Positions 33,465 through 42,561 of a DNA stretch of 64,000 bases are shown piece by piece. Under the pieces are notes generated by a model, which was not told where the DNA came from, did not search any database, and saw nothing but the letters and a program-made list of their open reading frames with translations. Position 1 is the first letter of the stretch. Each line of letters starts with the position of its first letter. Source of the stretch: Fibrella aestuarina BUZ 2 (GTDB lineage: Bacteria > Bacteroidota > Bacteroidia > Cytophagales > Spirosomataceae); NCBI RefSeq assembly GCF_000331105.1, contig NC_020054.1:1725698-1789697 (forward strand). Direction: 5' to 3'. A program made the position numbers and the translations under genes.

Positions 33465-36233
33465 TCAGGCGATCGCCGCTTTCCGAAACTCCGACGGCGT
33501 GCGTTGGGTGTGCTGCTTGAAAAAGGTCGTGAAGTAAGCGGGCGAACTAAAGCCGGTTTCGTAGGCAATTTCGGCGATAGGCTTACCGGTTTCCGTCAAG
33601 AGCACCTTGGCTTTCTTCAGGCGGATTTCGGCAAAATAATCGTTTACGTTTCGGCCCAGCAGCGTCTGCGCTTTTCGGTACAGCTGCACCCGCGACAGCC
33701 CCATTTCACGGCTCAGCTGCTCGACGCCAAACGCCGGGTCGGCAAGGTGCTGCTCAATCAGGGTGGTTAGTTCGTTCAGGAATTTCTTCTCCTGCCGGTT
33801 TTCGGTTTTGGCCAGGTAATCGCCCGTGTATCGGTTCTGCCACTTGGCGCGGTTGGCCAGAATGGTGTTGATTGTTTCGAGCAGGTACGTCATCTGAAAC
33901 GGCTTGGCGATGTAGGCGTCGGCGCCGGCACGGGTGCCCTCGATCCGCTCGTTCATTTGCCCTTTGGCCGTTAATAAAATGACCGGGATGGTCGATGTTC
34001 TGAAATCGGCTTTGATCTGTTGGGTGAGCTGAAGGCCACTGATGCCGGGCAGCATAATGTCACTGATAATCAGGTCGGGGAGTGTGTCCAGAATCTGTTC
34101 CCAACCCCGTTCTGCCGACGGCTCGGCCAGGATCTCGAAGTGGTCGCCTAGCCGGGTGGTCAGATACTGCCGCAGGTCGTCGTGGTCTTCGATGATGAGC
34201 AACGTACCTGCCTTGTTCCGACCGACCGGCGGGGAGATTATCGGTTCGGTTTCCTGCCAATCGTCGTCGGCGGGCAGATAGGTGGCCGATGTGCCCGGCG
34301 TCCCCAGCTCAGAGGCATCGAGGTGGGCGTTACCCAGCGGCAGCGTCAGTGTGAACGTAGTGCCTTTGTCTTTGGCTGATTCTACCTGCAAGTCGCCGTG
34401 ATGCAACGACACAAACTCCCGCGACAGCGCTAGGCCAAGGCCGTTGCCCAGGGTGAAGTTGGTGTTGCTGGTGTAGAACAGGTCAAAGATGCGCGTCTGT
34501 TCGTCGGGCGTCATGCCTTCGCCATTATCCTGAACCTGAAGCTGCACGGTGTCATCAGTTCGTGTCAGCCGAACGTGGATAAACCCGCCCCGCGGCGTGT
34601 ATTTGACCGCATTCGACAACAGGTTGAACAGTACCTTATCCAGCTTTTCAGGATCAAACCAGAGGGCTAGTTGCGGCTCCGTCGTCAGCAGGCGAAGGTC
34701 GATGCGCAGTTTGTCGGCTTTTGCCTGAAAATCCTGCACGATCTCGCGCGTGAACCCGACGATGTCGCCCTCCTGCGCCCGCAACAGTAGCTTCCCGGCA
34801 TCCGCCCGGCGCAGATCGAGCATCTGATCAACGAGCCGTAATAGGCGATGCGCGTTTTTGCGGATCAATTGCAGGTTGCTGCGCACCTCGCGGCTGTCGG
34901 TCTGTTTGCGGGTGAGCATATCCTCGGTGGGCGTCAGAATCAGGCTCAGCGGCGTGTTGAACTCGTGCGAGATGTAGGAATAGAACCGTAGCTTCTCTTC
35001 CGTGGCCAGCCGGGCCTGCTTCGATACGGCCTCGATCTGGTCTTTCTGTTGCCGAATCTCTTCGGTCTGCTGCGTCAGGCGCTGGTAGGCCGTCTGTTTT
35101 TCGCGCACCAGATACAGCGCGTAGGCGCCCAGCACAATCACGATCAGCAAACTGACCAGCGTGACGTAGAGCCGATTACGCTGGTTGGAATACGTGCGGT
35201 TCAGGTCGCTAATGCGTTTATGTTGCCGGTCAATATCCAATTGCTGCTCGATTACCTTGTCGTTTTGCAGCTTCATGGTCGGCACGTTTGTCGAGTCGAT
35301 GAGGGTAATGGGCAGGCGATTTTCCCGCTTGAAGGGTTGTTTTTTCAGAATCGCCAGCGCCGTTCGGATGGCCTCCCGACCACCGGTGGGGTAGAGCACG
35401 GTCGCGTTAAGCACCCCCCGATCGACCAGATCAATGCCCTCGTTTTGTCCCGGCAGGCCATCGACACCAATAATCGTTACGCGATCGGCCAGACCCACCC
35501 GCTGGCAAACGCGATACGCTTTCAACGCCATGCGGTCGTTCTGCGAGAAAATAAGATCGACGGTCGGCTGAGCCGTGAGCAGGCGGGTCAATTGGTCGTC
35601 GAATGACTGCTTGTCCCAGTCGCCCGCCAGTTTTCTGACCACCTGTATTCCCGGCGTCTGCCTGATCGCCTCCATGAAGCCCCGGTGCCGGTCGGTGTCG
35701 GCCGACGAACCCGGTGATTCACCAATTTCGACGACGGTGCCCCGGCCTTTAAGCAGGTTGCTGGCGTACATACCGGCGGTACGGCCCACTTCTACGTTAT
35801 CGGCCCCTACATAGGCCGTGTACTGGTCGGACGCCGTCCGCCGATCGAGCACAACAACCGGAATTCCCTGCTGATAGGCTTTCTCCACAACCGGGGTAAT
35901 GGGCTGTGCCGAATTGGGCGATACAATCAGCAGATCGATTTGCTGATCGAGAAGCTCCTGAATCTGGGCGGCTTGGCGGGCGCTTTGGCCACCGGCATCT
36001 TTGACGATGAAGGCGACATCTGGCGAGAACGAAAGCTCCTGATTCATGTTGTCCAGCATCGTCCGGCGCCAGGTATCGGCGGTGGTGCGTTGCGAGAAAC
36101 CAATGCGGTACGTTGTTTCCGGCGTCGGGTCAGCGCAACCCAGCAAGCTGAGTGCAGCCCCAATCACCAGATAGAATTGCTGAATGACGAAGCGCCACTG
36201 GCAAACAACGCGCCGGTTCTGCTGATGAAACAT
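33465..36233 (-). CDS. Hybrid two-component system protein with periplasmic sugar-binding domain (fructose sensor type)
   Basis: A 922-residue one-protein signalling system. An N-terminal hydrophobic signal or anchor ends at L-L-G-C33. Residues about 42-315 are a type-1 periplasmic binding protein (R-I-G-F-S-Q, L-L-I-V-S-P-N-S, G-V-D-G-L-P). A transmembrane helix lies at 355-376 and a coiled coil at 378-412. The kinase has His423 in Y-I-S-H-E-F-N-T-P-L and ATPase motifs D-N-G-E-G-M and L-G-N-G-L-G-L-A-L. The receiver domain has Asp725 (I-I-S-D-I-M-L-P-G). An AraC-type DNA-binding domain occupies about 815-920. The architecture matches BT1754 of B. thetaiotaomicron, which senses fructose and activates fructan genes. 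It lies just upstream of the fructan operon in the same direction and should control it. Confidence 0.93.
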   Translation of the reverse strand: MFHQQNRRVVCQWRFVIQQFYLVIGAALSLLGCADPTPETTYRIGFSQRTTADTWRRTMLDNMNQELSFSPDVAFIVKDAGGQSARQAAQIQELLDQQIDLLIVSPNSAQPITPVVEKAYQQGIPVVVLDRRTASDQYTAYVGADNVEVGRTAGMYASNLLKGRGTVVEIGESPGSSADTDRHRGFMEAIRQTPGIQVVRKLAGDWDKQSFDDQLTRLLTAQPTVDLIFSQNDRMALKAYRVCQRVGLADRVTIIGVDGLPGQNEGIDLVDRGVLNATVLYPTGGREAIRTALAILKKQPFKRENRLPITLIDSTNVPTMKLQNDKVIEQQLDIDRQHKRISDLNRTYSNQRNRLYVTLVSLLIVIVLGAYALYLVREKQTAYQRLTQQTEEIRQQKDQIEAVSKQARLATEEKLRFYSYISHEFNTPLSLILTPTEDMLTRKQTDSREVRSNLQLIRKNAHRLLRLVDQMLDLRRADAGKLLLRAQEGDIVGFTREIVQDFQAKADKLRIDLRLLTTEPQLALWFDPEKLDKVLFNLLSNAVKYTPRGGFIHVRLTRTDDTVQLQVQDNGEGMTPDEQTRIFDLFYTSNTNFTLGNGLGLALSREFVSLHHGDLQVESAKDKGTTFTLTLPLGNAHLDASELGTPGTSATYLPADDDWQETEPIISPPVGRNKAGTLLIIEDHDDLRQYLTTRLGDHFEILAEPSAERGWEQILDTLPDLIISDIMLPGISGLQLTQQIKADFRTSTIPVILLTAKGQMNERIEGTRAGADAYIAKPFQMTYLLETINTILANRAKWQNRYTGDYLAKTENRQEKKFLNELTTLIEQHLADPAFGVEQLSREMGLSRVQLYRKAQTLLGRNVNDYFAEIRLKKAKVLLTETGKPIAEIAYETGFSSPAYFTTFFKQHTQRTPSEFRKAAIA

Positions 36234-36294
36234 TGAGTAGAGAGAAGGTAGCCTTTGGGCCAGTCGGTAGTCGTGAAAATGCCGTTATCTCTAT

Positions 36295-36302
36295 CAAATA
36301 TA
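36295..36302 (-). promoter_or_regulatory. Promoter element of the hybrid sensor gene
   Basis: TATATTTG on the minus strand is an exact TAnnTTTG match 62 nt upstream of the sensor start. The surrounding 36234-36477 gap is AT-rich and must also hold the promoter of the divergent gene at 36478; for that gene I find no convincing element. Confidence 0.55.
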
Positions 36303-36477
36303 GCTTTAATGTAGGAGAATAAGTCTATTTCGGCTCTGTATGATGCAATCGACGGGTTGTTTATGGGGTACGTTGTCTTTGCTTATCAGGCTGACAGCCA
36401 CCGACATACTGCACGCCAATACCTGTAATGGACTGTGTAGGGTCTATATGAGGAAAACATTAAAATAGTACATAAAT

Positions 36478-39081
36478 ATGTTATATAGGTACAATAATTG
36501 CGTTATACCATTTAGTTTTAAGGGAAAACTTGTATTTGCCCTTTTTCTCGTAACGATGAACATAACCGATTGCCTGGCACAACCCACTGCCCGGCTAACC
36601 AACCTATCAGCGGCGCTACCCGGTGCCGCCAGCGCGGCGCTGAATCCGCCCGCAACGCCCCTTATTACGGTCGATCCGTATACCAGCATCTGGTCCTTTG
36701 GCGATCAGCTTAACGACCAGCCCACCCGCCACTGGACCGGTCGTCCGCATGACCTTAACGGGCTGATCCGCGTAGACGGGCGGCTGTATCGCTTCATGGG
36801 CAACCCCATGTTTGCGGGTGATACGCTCGTGCGCCCTGGCGCCCGCGTGACGCAGGAAGCCCGTTTTCAGACCGAAGCGCCTGATAACGACCGCTGGATG
36901 CAGCCCGATTTCGACGACAGCCATTGGTTGCGGGGCCTAGCGCCGTTTGGCTCGCGCCCAACTGACCGTACGCCCTGGAAAACGCCCGACATCTGGGTAC
37001 GTCGGGAGGTGATGCTCGACCAGCTTCCAAAAGGGCGGCTGCTGGTGAGTGCCAGCTACAACGACAACTACGAACTGTTTATCAACGGGCAGCGGGTGGC
37101 GCAGGCGAGCGGCGTGTCGGCCCGCTACGAACTGACGAGCACCAACCGCGCGATCAGCGAGTTGCTTAAACCCGGCCGAAACGTAATTGCCTTCCACAGC
37201 CAGAATTTCGGTGGGCAGCAGTTTGTCGACGTGGGGCTGTTGCAGGAGCGTACGCTGGACCTACGCGCGGCCACTCAAACGGGCAAATCCATGTCGGCCA
37301 CGCAGTCGCGCTACACGTTTGAGGCGGGTGGCGTCGGGCTGACAGTCACGTTTATGGCTCCGCTACTTATGGATAACCTCGACGTGCTTTCCCGGCCGGT
37401 GCAGTACGTCTCGTATCAGGTACGTTCCATCGATGGACAGCAACACCGCGTTGAACTGTATCAGGATGCCTCGTCGGACATCGCCATCGATAATCCCGGC
37501 CAGACCGTTACGTGGCGGCGCGGCCGGGTGGCCGCCTCGTCGGCCAAGCAGTTGCCGTTGAACTGGCTACGCGTGGGAACGGCCGAACAGCCTGTGCTGG
37601 GCAAGAAAGGCGACAACGTCCGCATCGACTGGGGTTACCTGTACGTGGCGGCCCCGGCAAACCCCGGCATCAGCCACCGCATTGGTACGCTGGCAGGGGC
37701 GATCAACCAGTTTGAACGCGAAGGCATCGTCTCCGACATCCGGGCGGGTGGCCGCCCGCTCATGCTGACCGATAGCGCGGTGGTGCTGTCGACGTCGTTT
37801 GATCTGGGCATGGTGTCGGAAAAAGCCGTCGAGCGGCATTTACTGGTCGGTTACGACGATCGGCAATCGATCAATTATTTCGGCAAACCGCTCAATGCCT
37901 GGTGGCGGCGTTACGACAAACAAAGCACCGATGCGGCGATGGAGCAGGCCCTCCAAGCCGCCGAAGCCGACTACCCGACGCTTCAGAAAGCCTGCTCGGC
38001 CTTTGACCAGACACTGTATGCCGATGCGCTGAAGGCGGGTGGGGACACTTACGCCGATCTGTGTGTGCTGGCCTACCGGCAGGCGATTGCGGCGCACAAA
38101 CTGGTGGCTAACCCAGCGCAGACGGGTGCGCCGCAACCGCTGTTTTTCTCGAAAGAAAACTTCAGCAACGGGTCCATCGGCACCGTCGACGTGACGTACC
38201 CGTCGGCTCCGTTGTTTTTGAAATACAACCCGACGCTGCTGAAAGGCATGATGGAGCCGATTTTCGAGTACTCGGAAAGCGGCCGCTGGACTAAACCCTT
38301 TGCCGCGCACGACGTGGGTACGTACCCAATCGCGACGGGGCAAACTTACGGCGAAGACATGCCGGTTGAAGAGTGCGGGAACATGCTGGTGCTGACCGCG
38401 GCGCTGGCGCACGTGGAAGGCAACGCCAACTACGCCCGTCGTCATTGGCCTGTATTGACCACTTGGGTCGAGTACCTGAAAAAAGAAGGGTTCGACCCGG
38501 CCAATCAGCTCTGCACCGACGATTTTGCCGGCCACATTGCCCGCAACGCCAACTTGAGCATCAAGGCGATCATGGGTATTGCCAGCTACGGCTATATGGC
38601 TGGCAAACTGGGCGACAAACAAACGGAAACCACGTACCTGACGCTCGCCCGTGATATGGCCAGGAAATGGATGGAACTGGCGAAAGATCCGTCCGGCACG
38701 CACTATACACTGACCTTTGAGAACCCAGGTACGTGGAGCCAGAAATACAACCTGGTTTGGGATAAGCTGCTCGGGCTGAATATCTTCCCGATCGAGGTCG
38801 CGCAACAGGAAGTGGCCTTTTACCTGACCAAACAGCAACCGTTTGGCCTGCCGCTCGACAGCCGACGTACCTACACCAAATCGGACTGGATTGTCTGGAC
38901 AGCCACACTGGCAACCACGCAGGCTGATTTCGAGGCGCTGATTCAGCCCATCCGCCGGTTCGTCACGGAGAGCCCCGACCGGGTTCCCCTCAACGACTGG
39001 CACGAAACCACCAACGGCCACAAAGTAGGCTTCCAGGCCCGGTCGGTCGTGGGAGGCTACTTTATCAAGATGCTGGAGTAG
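36478..39081 (+). CDS. Secreted DUF4965/DUF5127 (glutaminase A-like) protein with inserted beta-sandwich
   Basis: An 867-residue exported protein. The N-terminus is a signal peptide (hydrophobic 18-34, ending C-L-A-Q). P-L-I-T-V-D-P-Y-T-S-I-W-S at about 61-73 and the H-W-T-G-R-P-H-D-L-N-G-L-I-R-V-D-G block are the start of the glutaminase A-like family. Residues about 135-265 are a jelly-roll-like insertion (D-D-S-H-W, I-W-V-R-R-E, Y-E-L-F-I-N-G-Q-R-V) resembling the sugar-binding domains of glycosidases. The DUF4965 and DUF1793-like alpha-helical barrel follows (Y-G-E-D-M-P-V-E-E-C-G-N-M). It has its own leader with low GC and is divergent from the fructan sensor. In Bacteroidota such proteins are often linked to glycan loci, so hydrolase activity on glycans or amides is possible; the substrate is unknown. 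Confidence 0.82.
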   Translation: MLYRYNNCVIPFSFKGKLVFALFLVTMNITDCLAQPTARLTNLSAALPGAASAALNPPATPLITVDPYTSIWSFGDQLNDQPTRHWTGRPHDLNGLIRVDGRLYRFMGNPMFAGDTLVRPGARVTQEARFQTEAPDNDRWMQPDFDDSHWLRGLAPFGSRPTDRTPWKTPDIWVRREVMLDQLPKGRLLVSASYNDNYELFINGQRVAQASGVSARYELTSTNRAISELLKPGRNVIAFHSQNFGGQQFVDVGLLQERTLDLRAATQTGKSMSATQSRYTFEAGGVGLTVTFMAPLLMDNLDVLSRPVQYVSYQVRSIDGQQHRVELYQDASSDIAIDNPGQTVTWRRGRVAASSAKQLPLNWLRVGTAEQPVLGKKGDNVRIDWGYLYVAAPANPGISHRIGTLAGAINQFEREGIVSDIRAGGRPLMLTDSAVVLSTSFDLGMVSEKAVERHLLVGYDDRQSINYFGKPLNAWWRRYDKQSTDAAMEQALQAAEADYPTLQKACSAFDQTLYADALKAGGDTYADLCVLAYRQAIAAHKLVANPAQTGAPQPLFFSKENFSNGSIGTVDVTYPSAPLFLKYNPTLLKGMMEPIFEYSESGRWTKPFAAHDVGTYPIATGQTYGEDMPVEECGNMLVLTAALAHVEGNANYARRHWPVLTTWVEYLKKEGFDPANQLCTDDFAGHIARNANLSIKAIMGIASYGYMAGKLGDKQTETTYLTLARDMARKWMELAKDPSGTHYTLTFENPGTWSQKYNLVWDKLLGLNIFPIEVAQQEVAFYLTKQQPFGLPLDSRRTYTKSDWIVWTATLATTQADFEALIQPIRRFVTESPDRVPLNDWHETTNGHKVGFQARSVVGGYFIKMLE

Positions 39082-39088
39082 CGCGCCC

Positions 39089-39121
39089 AGACCTATAAGG
39101 TTTCCAAAACCTTATAGGTCT
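39089..39121. terminator. Family-1 palindromic hairpin between convergent genes
   Basis: AGACCTATAAGGTTT at 39089-39103 and its exact complement at 39107-39121 form a 15-bp stem with a 3-nt loop. It fills the 43-bp gap between the DUF4965 gene and the Kdo transferase gene, which end on opposite strands, so it serves as a bidirectional terminator. Confidence 0.85.
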
Positions 39122-39124
39122 ACC

Positions 39125-40429
39125 TTAAGCGGCCCCGTTTCCCATGCCTTGTAGGGCCAACCCGTCAACTATCCCCATCACTTTCCCGGTGGCACCGACG
39201 TTGTCCAGCACGTAAGCTTTGCAGATCGCCCCGGCCCGTTCGCGCGTCGGGGCGTTTTCGTAGAGGCGGGTGAAGGCCTGCGTGAGTTCGTCGGTATTGC
39301 TGATGGCGAACGCCCCGCCCTGCGCCACCAGATCGACGGCCTCCTGAAACTTGCGGTGATTCGGTCCAAAGAGCAACGGTAGGCCAAACGTCGCTGCTTC
39401 AAGGCAGTTGTGCAGCCCCTTGCCAAACGCCCCCCCGATGTAGGCCATCGTCCCATACTGATACAGCGACGACAACATACCGATGTTATCGATGAACAGG
39501 TAGCGGGGCACCTCACCAGGGGCGGTCCCGCGGCCGGGTGGGGTCGTCAGCGACGAAAAGCGTACCGACGGGGCGGTAAGCTGGGACTGCCAGCGTTCAA
39601 TGTCGGCGTCGTGAATCTCGTGGGGGGCGATGATGACGCGGAGCGGGGCCGAAAACTGATTGATCATCGGAATGAGCACAGCCATGTCGGCGGCCCACGC
39701 GCTGCCTACGACCAGCGTAGGTACGTTGTCCGCTGCGAAGGCCGCTACCTCGGGAATGTCCCGTTTGTTGGCCGCTACCTGCGCAACCCGGTCGAAACGG
39801 GTATCACCCGCCAGTATCGCATCAATACCGATTCCCCGCAGCAGATCGACCGATTCCTGGTTCTGCACCAGAATGGCCCGGAAGTACGTCAAGAGCTTTC
39901 GGTAAAAACCGCCCCACGGCTTGAAAAAAAGCTGATTGGGCCGGAAAATAGCAGAGAATGAAATCGTGGGTACAGCTTGTCCAGCTCCGGCGGGATTGGC
40001 CTCGTTGAGTGCGTGGAGGTAATGGTACCAGAATTCGTACTTGATGAAAAAGGCAAGTTGTGGCCGTACGGTTGCGAGCCACTCCTGAGCGTTGGCGGCG
40101 GTGTCGGCGGGCAGGTACGTGATTACGTCGGCGCCCGCGTAGTTTTTGCGCACCTCGTAGCCCGACGGCGAAAAAAACGACAGCACAATCTGATACTGTG
40201 GGTACGTGGCCCGCAACGCTTCGATCACCGGTCGGCCCTGTTCAAACTCACCCAGCGAGGCCGCATGAAACCACGCCACCGGCCGAGCGGGATCGAGGGG
40301 TTTGGCCCGAAATGGCTCCCGCCACGCCGCCCGCCCCGCCACCAGTAACCGCGCTTTCCGGTTGAACGGAGCCGCCAGCCGGATCAGCAGGCCGTATAGC
40401 AGGATGGAAAGGGTGTAGAGATAGTGCAT
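39125..40429 (-). CDS. waaA: 3-deoxy-D-manno-octulosonic acid (Kdo) transferase
   Basis: A 434-residue GT30-type glycosyltransferase that adds Kdo from CMP-Kdo to lipid A precursor at the inner face of the inner membrane. I start it at the ATG at 40427-40429 (M-H-Y-L-Y-T-L); a longer frame adds seven residues without family support. The N-terminal membrane anchor (Y-T-L-S-I-L-L-Y-G-L-L-I-R-L-A) is followed by W-F-H-A-A-S-L-G-E-F-E-Q with the catalytic Glu. The Rossmann half has V-V-G-S-A-W-A-A-D, A-P-H-E-I, Y-I-G-G-A-F and H-N-C-L-E-A. Length is normal. It shows that the organism makes LPS. Confidence 0.93.
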   Translation of the reverse strand: MHYLYTLSILLYGLLIRLAAPFNRKARLLVAGRAAWREPFRAKPLDPARPVAWFHAASLGEFEQGRPVIEALRATYPQYQIVLSFFSPSGYEVRKNYAGADVITYLPADTAANAQEWLATVRPQLAFFIKYEFWYHYLHALNEANPAGAGQAVPTISFSAIFRPNQLFFKPWGGFYRKLLTYFRAILVQNQESVDLLRGIGIDAILAGDTRFDRVAQVAANKRDIPEVAAFAADNVPTLVVGSAWAADMAVLIPMINQFSAPLRVIIAPHEIHDADIERWQSQLTAPSVRFSSLTTPPGRGTAPGEVPRYLFIDNIGMLSSLYQYGTMAYIGGAFGKGLHNCLEAATFGLPLLFGPNHRKFQEAVDLVAQGGAFAISNTDELTQAFTRLYENAPTRERAGAICKAYVLDNVGATGKVMGIVDGLALQGMGNGAA

Positions 40430-40456
40430 GGGGCTAACGGCAGGGAGCAAGGGGCA

Positions 40457-40504
40457 GGGTGCTGCGCGCTGTCAAGAACCCTGCTATCCCAGCGCGCAGC
40501 ACTC
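40457..40504. terminator. Imperfect stem-loop between site-2 protease and waaA
   Basis: GGGTGCTGCGCGCTG at 40457-40471 pairs with 40490-40504 at 14 of 15 positions. It lies just after the protease stop codon (40510) and before the Kdo transferase start, so it may end the protease transcript. Confidence 0.6.
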
Positions 40505-40509
40505 TGCTC

Positions 40510-41694
40510 TTAGCTAAAAATAAACGGCTTGGGGCTGAAGCAGAGCACGAAGATCAGCAGGGCAAGCCAGCCGAGGAGTTGGCGTTTGGTGTCGAGTGGC
40601 TCGTCGATTTCGGTTTCGGGGTGATACACGCCCAGGAACCGGCCCAGTACCACGGCAAAGACCATGAAGCCGATGTACCCCTCCGCCTGCGGGAAGAAAT
40701 ACGACACCACCAATTGCCCGAATACGACAGCCAAGGCCATCAGCAGGGACGTAACGGGCTGCTCGTTGATGCGCGAAAAGGCCAGAAATAGGGCGCCCAC
40801 GTAAATCACCAGACTCCATAACTGGCTGGTGAAAGCGGCATTGTCGCCGGTGGCAAAGTCGGAGATGCGGAAGAAACCGATGCCCGAATAGAAGACAAAA
40901 GCCGTAAACAGCACCGGCGCCACCTTATTGAACCGTTTGCGACCAATGAGCGCGTACAGAATATGCCCCCCGTCGAGCTGCCCAATGGGAATCAGGTTCA
41001 AGGCCGTGAAGAACAGCGACAGGTATCCCGCCAGCAGGTAGGGGTAATGCACCATCTCGAACGGATGCGGCAGTAGGCTGGCATCGGCCACGTAGGTTTT
41101 AAAAAACCAGAACAGCAGGTTGTCGCCAAGGGCTACCGCCGAGCCGCCACCCTTCGCCAGATTCATGTTGATGTATTCGCCGTAGCGAAGGCCGTATTTC
41201 TTGTATTCCGGGTGGATCTGGAAAATGTAGTCGATAGGGGGGAGGTGCGTGAACCCGTACCACAGCAGCAGCAGTGCCACTACGAAGCCCGCCAGCGGAC
41301 CGGCCAGTCCAATATCGAAGTATTTGCGGCGGCTGTTGATGTAATCCTGAATGCGAATGAACGCGCCCATCGTGCCGATTGCCTGAAACGACGGTAGCCA
41401 GAACGGGATGTAATAGGGCAGTGTAACCCGCACCCGGTTGGCTTTGGCCACGAAAAAGTGCCCGAACTCGTGCACCGTCAGCACCGTCAAAAACGGGATT
41501 GAGAAGTTGAGCCCCGCCAGAAACTCAGGCCACCCCAACGCCCGTAGCTTATACTGCGCGATGGTTTTAGCATCGGCATACCATTCGGGCGGGATAAAGT
41601 TGAGACCGTAAATCCACTCCGCACCGGCGGCGGTGGTGGTGGCCAACGTAATCAGAAACAGAATACTATGAAGCAGGTAATTGGGTCGTTGCAT
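40510..41694 (-). CDS. Site-2 protease family zinc metalloprotease (M50)
   Basis: A 394-residue intramembrane protease with seven or more hydrophobic segments. I start it at the ATG at 41692-41694 (M-Q-R-P-N-Y-L-L). The zinc site is H75-E-F-G-H79 in a membrane helix, with the third ligand in the later N-L-I-P-I-G-Q-L-D-G-G-H motif, the S2P signature. There is no PDZ domain, so it belongs to the short, integral subgroup rather than to RseP. Substrates are usually anti-sigma factors or other single-span proteins, but none can be named here. A 13-bp inverted repeat lies in its leader. Confidence 0.92.
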   Translation of the reverse strand: MQRPNYLLHSILFLITLATTTAAGAEWIYGLNFIPPEWYADAKTIAQYKLRALGWPEFLAGLNFSIPFLTVLTVHEFGHFFVAKANRVRVTLPYYIPFWLPSFQAIGTMGAFIRIQDYINSRRKYFDIGLAGPLAGFVVALLLLWYGFTHLPPIDYIFQIHPEYKKYGLRYGEYINMNLAKGGGSAVALGDNLLFWFFKTYVADASLLPHPFEMVHYPYLLAGYLSLFFTALNLIPIGQLDGGHILYALIGRKRFNKVAPVLFTAFVFYSGIGFFRISDFATGDNAAFTSQLWSLVIYVGALFLAFSRINEQPVTSLLMALAVVFGQLVVSYFFPQAEGYIGFMVFAVVLGRFLGVYHPETEIDEPLDTKRQLLGWLALLIFVLCFSPKPFIFS

Positions 41695-41703
41695 GAATGA
41701 GGA

Positions 41704-41760
41704 GTTCAAGGTTCAATGGGATGTTGCGCCGCGTTGAACCCTGGACGTTGAACCTTGAAC
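41704..41760. repeat. Inverted repeat before the site-2 protease gene
   Basis: GTTCAAGGTTCAA at 41704-41716 and its exact complement at 41748-41760 are 31 bp apart. A further TTGAACC word lies in the loop. The repeat fills the gap between the HAD phosphatase stop codon and the protease start. Its arms are of the same style as the photolyase repeat at 20610. Confidence 0.7.
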
Positions 41761-41766
41761 TTAATT

Positions 41767-42411
41767 TTAAGCTCCTAATTCGGCGAGGTAATCGATAATC
41801 GTTTTGGGCGCCACCACGTGCACGGCCCGAATACCTAACGCAGCGGCGGCATCGATGTTTGCCCGGTTGTCATCCAGAAAGACGGTTTCTTCCGCAACAA
41901 GGTTCGCTTCGGAGAGTACATGCTGATAAATGCCGGGATTGGGCTTCATCAGCTTCACTTCGTGCGAATAAAACACCCGTTCGAACAGTTCTTCCAGCGT
42001 CGGTTTTCCGAGCGAAACCAGTCGGCGGTTTACTTCCCGGATGTGGATGGCGTTGGTGTTGCTCAGCAAAAAGAGCCGGTGCGGCCTCCCGTGATGCTGT
42101 CCCTGCAACGCCTGAATCCGGTCGATACGCTCCACCGGGAGGTCGAGCAGGACGGTATTCCAGGCAGTGTCGATCAGCTCATCGGCCCATTTGTCGGGCG
42201 CATCCGTCTCATGCCGGACGAGTTCGCGCACCGCCTGCCGGAAATTCTCGTCGTCGATCAATCCCGTTTCGTATTGTTGCCAGATCCCGTGCTTCTTCCA
42301 GAGGGCCTCCATAGCCTCTTCTGATTGATTGGCCAGCATAGCGAAGTTGCGAAGGGGCGCCCGCAGATCAATCGGAATGATGACGTCGCCAAGGTCGAAG
42401 ATGATGTTCAT
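41767..42411 (-). CDS. HAD-superfamily hydrolase (subfamily IA, YihX-like phosphatase)
   Basis: A 214-residue cytoplasmic phosphatase. I start it at the ATG at 42409-42411, which puts the nucleophile motif I-I-F-D6-L-G-D right at the N-terminus as in the family; an earlier in-frame ATG adds six residues. Motif II is in L-L-S-N-T-N-A-I-H, motif III is the Lys in K-L-M-K-P-N-P-G-I-Y, and motif IV is F-L-D-D-N-R-A-N-I-D. The helical cap resembles YihX/alpha-glucose-1-phosphatase enzymes, so a sugar phosphate is likely, but the exact substrate is unknown. Confidence 0.92.
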   Translation of the reverse strand: MNIIFDLGDVIIPIDLRAPLRNFAMLANQSEEAMEALWKKHGIWQQYETGLIDDENFRQAVRELVRHETDAPDKWADELIDTAWNTVLLDLPVERIDRIQALQGQHHGRPHRLFLLSNTNAIHIREVNRRLVSLGKPTLEELFERVFYSHEVKLMKPNPGIYQHVLSEANLVAEETVFLDDNRANIDAAAALGIRAVHVVAPKTIIDYLAELGA

Positions 42412-42423
42412 AAGAGAAGTAAG

Positions 42424-42557
42424 GGTCATTTGGCTACGCCGTCATTCATGGTCATTGGTAGTCATTTGTCTGTGGCGTCATTAATAGTCATTAATCGTTT
42501 TTGACAATAAATGACGGCGCAGCCAAATGACCATGAATGACGCCGTAGGCAAATGAC
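42424..42557. repeat. Family-2 repeat: two nested imperfect inverted repeats
   Basis: The 23-nt arm at 42424-42446 pairs with 42510-42532 with a single mismatch, and the inner words (GTCATTTG, GGCGTCATTAAT) pair with 42533-42557 less perfectly. The whole gap between radC and the HAD gene is made of GTCAT/ATGAC modules. It is a diverged relative of the perfect repeat at 13849. Confidence 0.85.
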
Positions 42558-42561
42558 TTTT

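Noticed and set aside
36478..36580. A downstream ATG at 36556 as start of the DUF4965 protein
   Set aside because: Starting there would remove most of the hydrophobic signal peptide, so the first ATG at 36478 is preferred.
37840..39021. A 393-codon minus-strand frame inside the DUF4965 gene
   Set aside because: No recognisable motif and no start context; the plus-strand gene is continuous and has clear family motifs.
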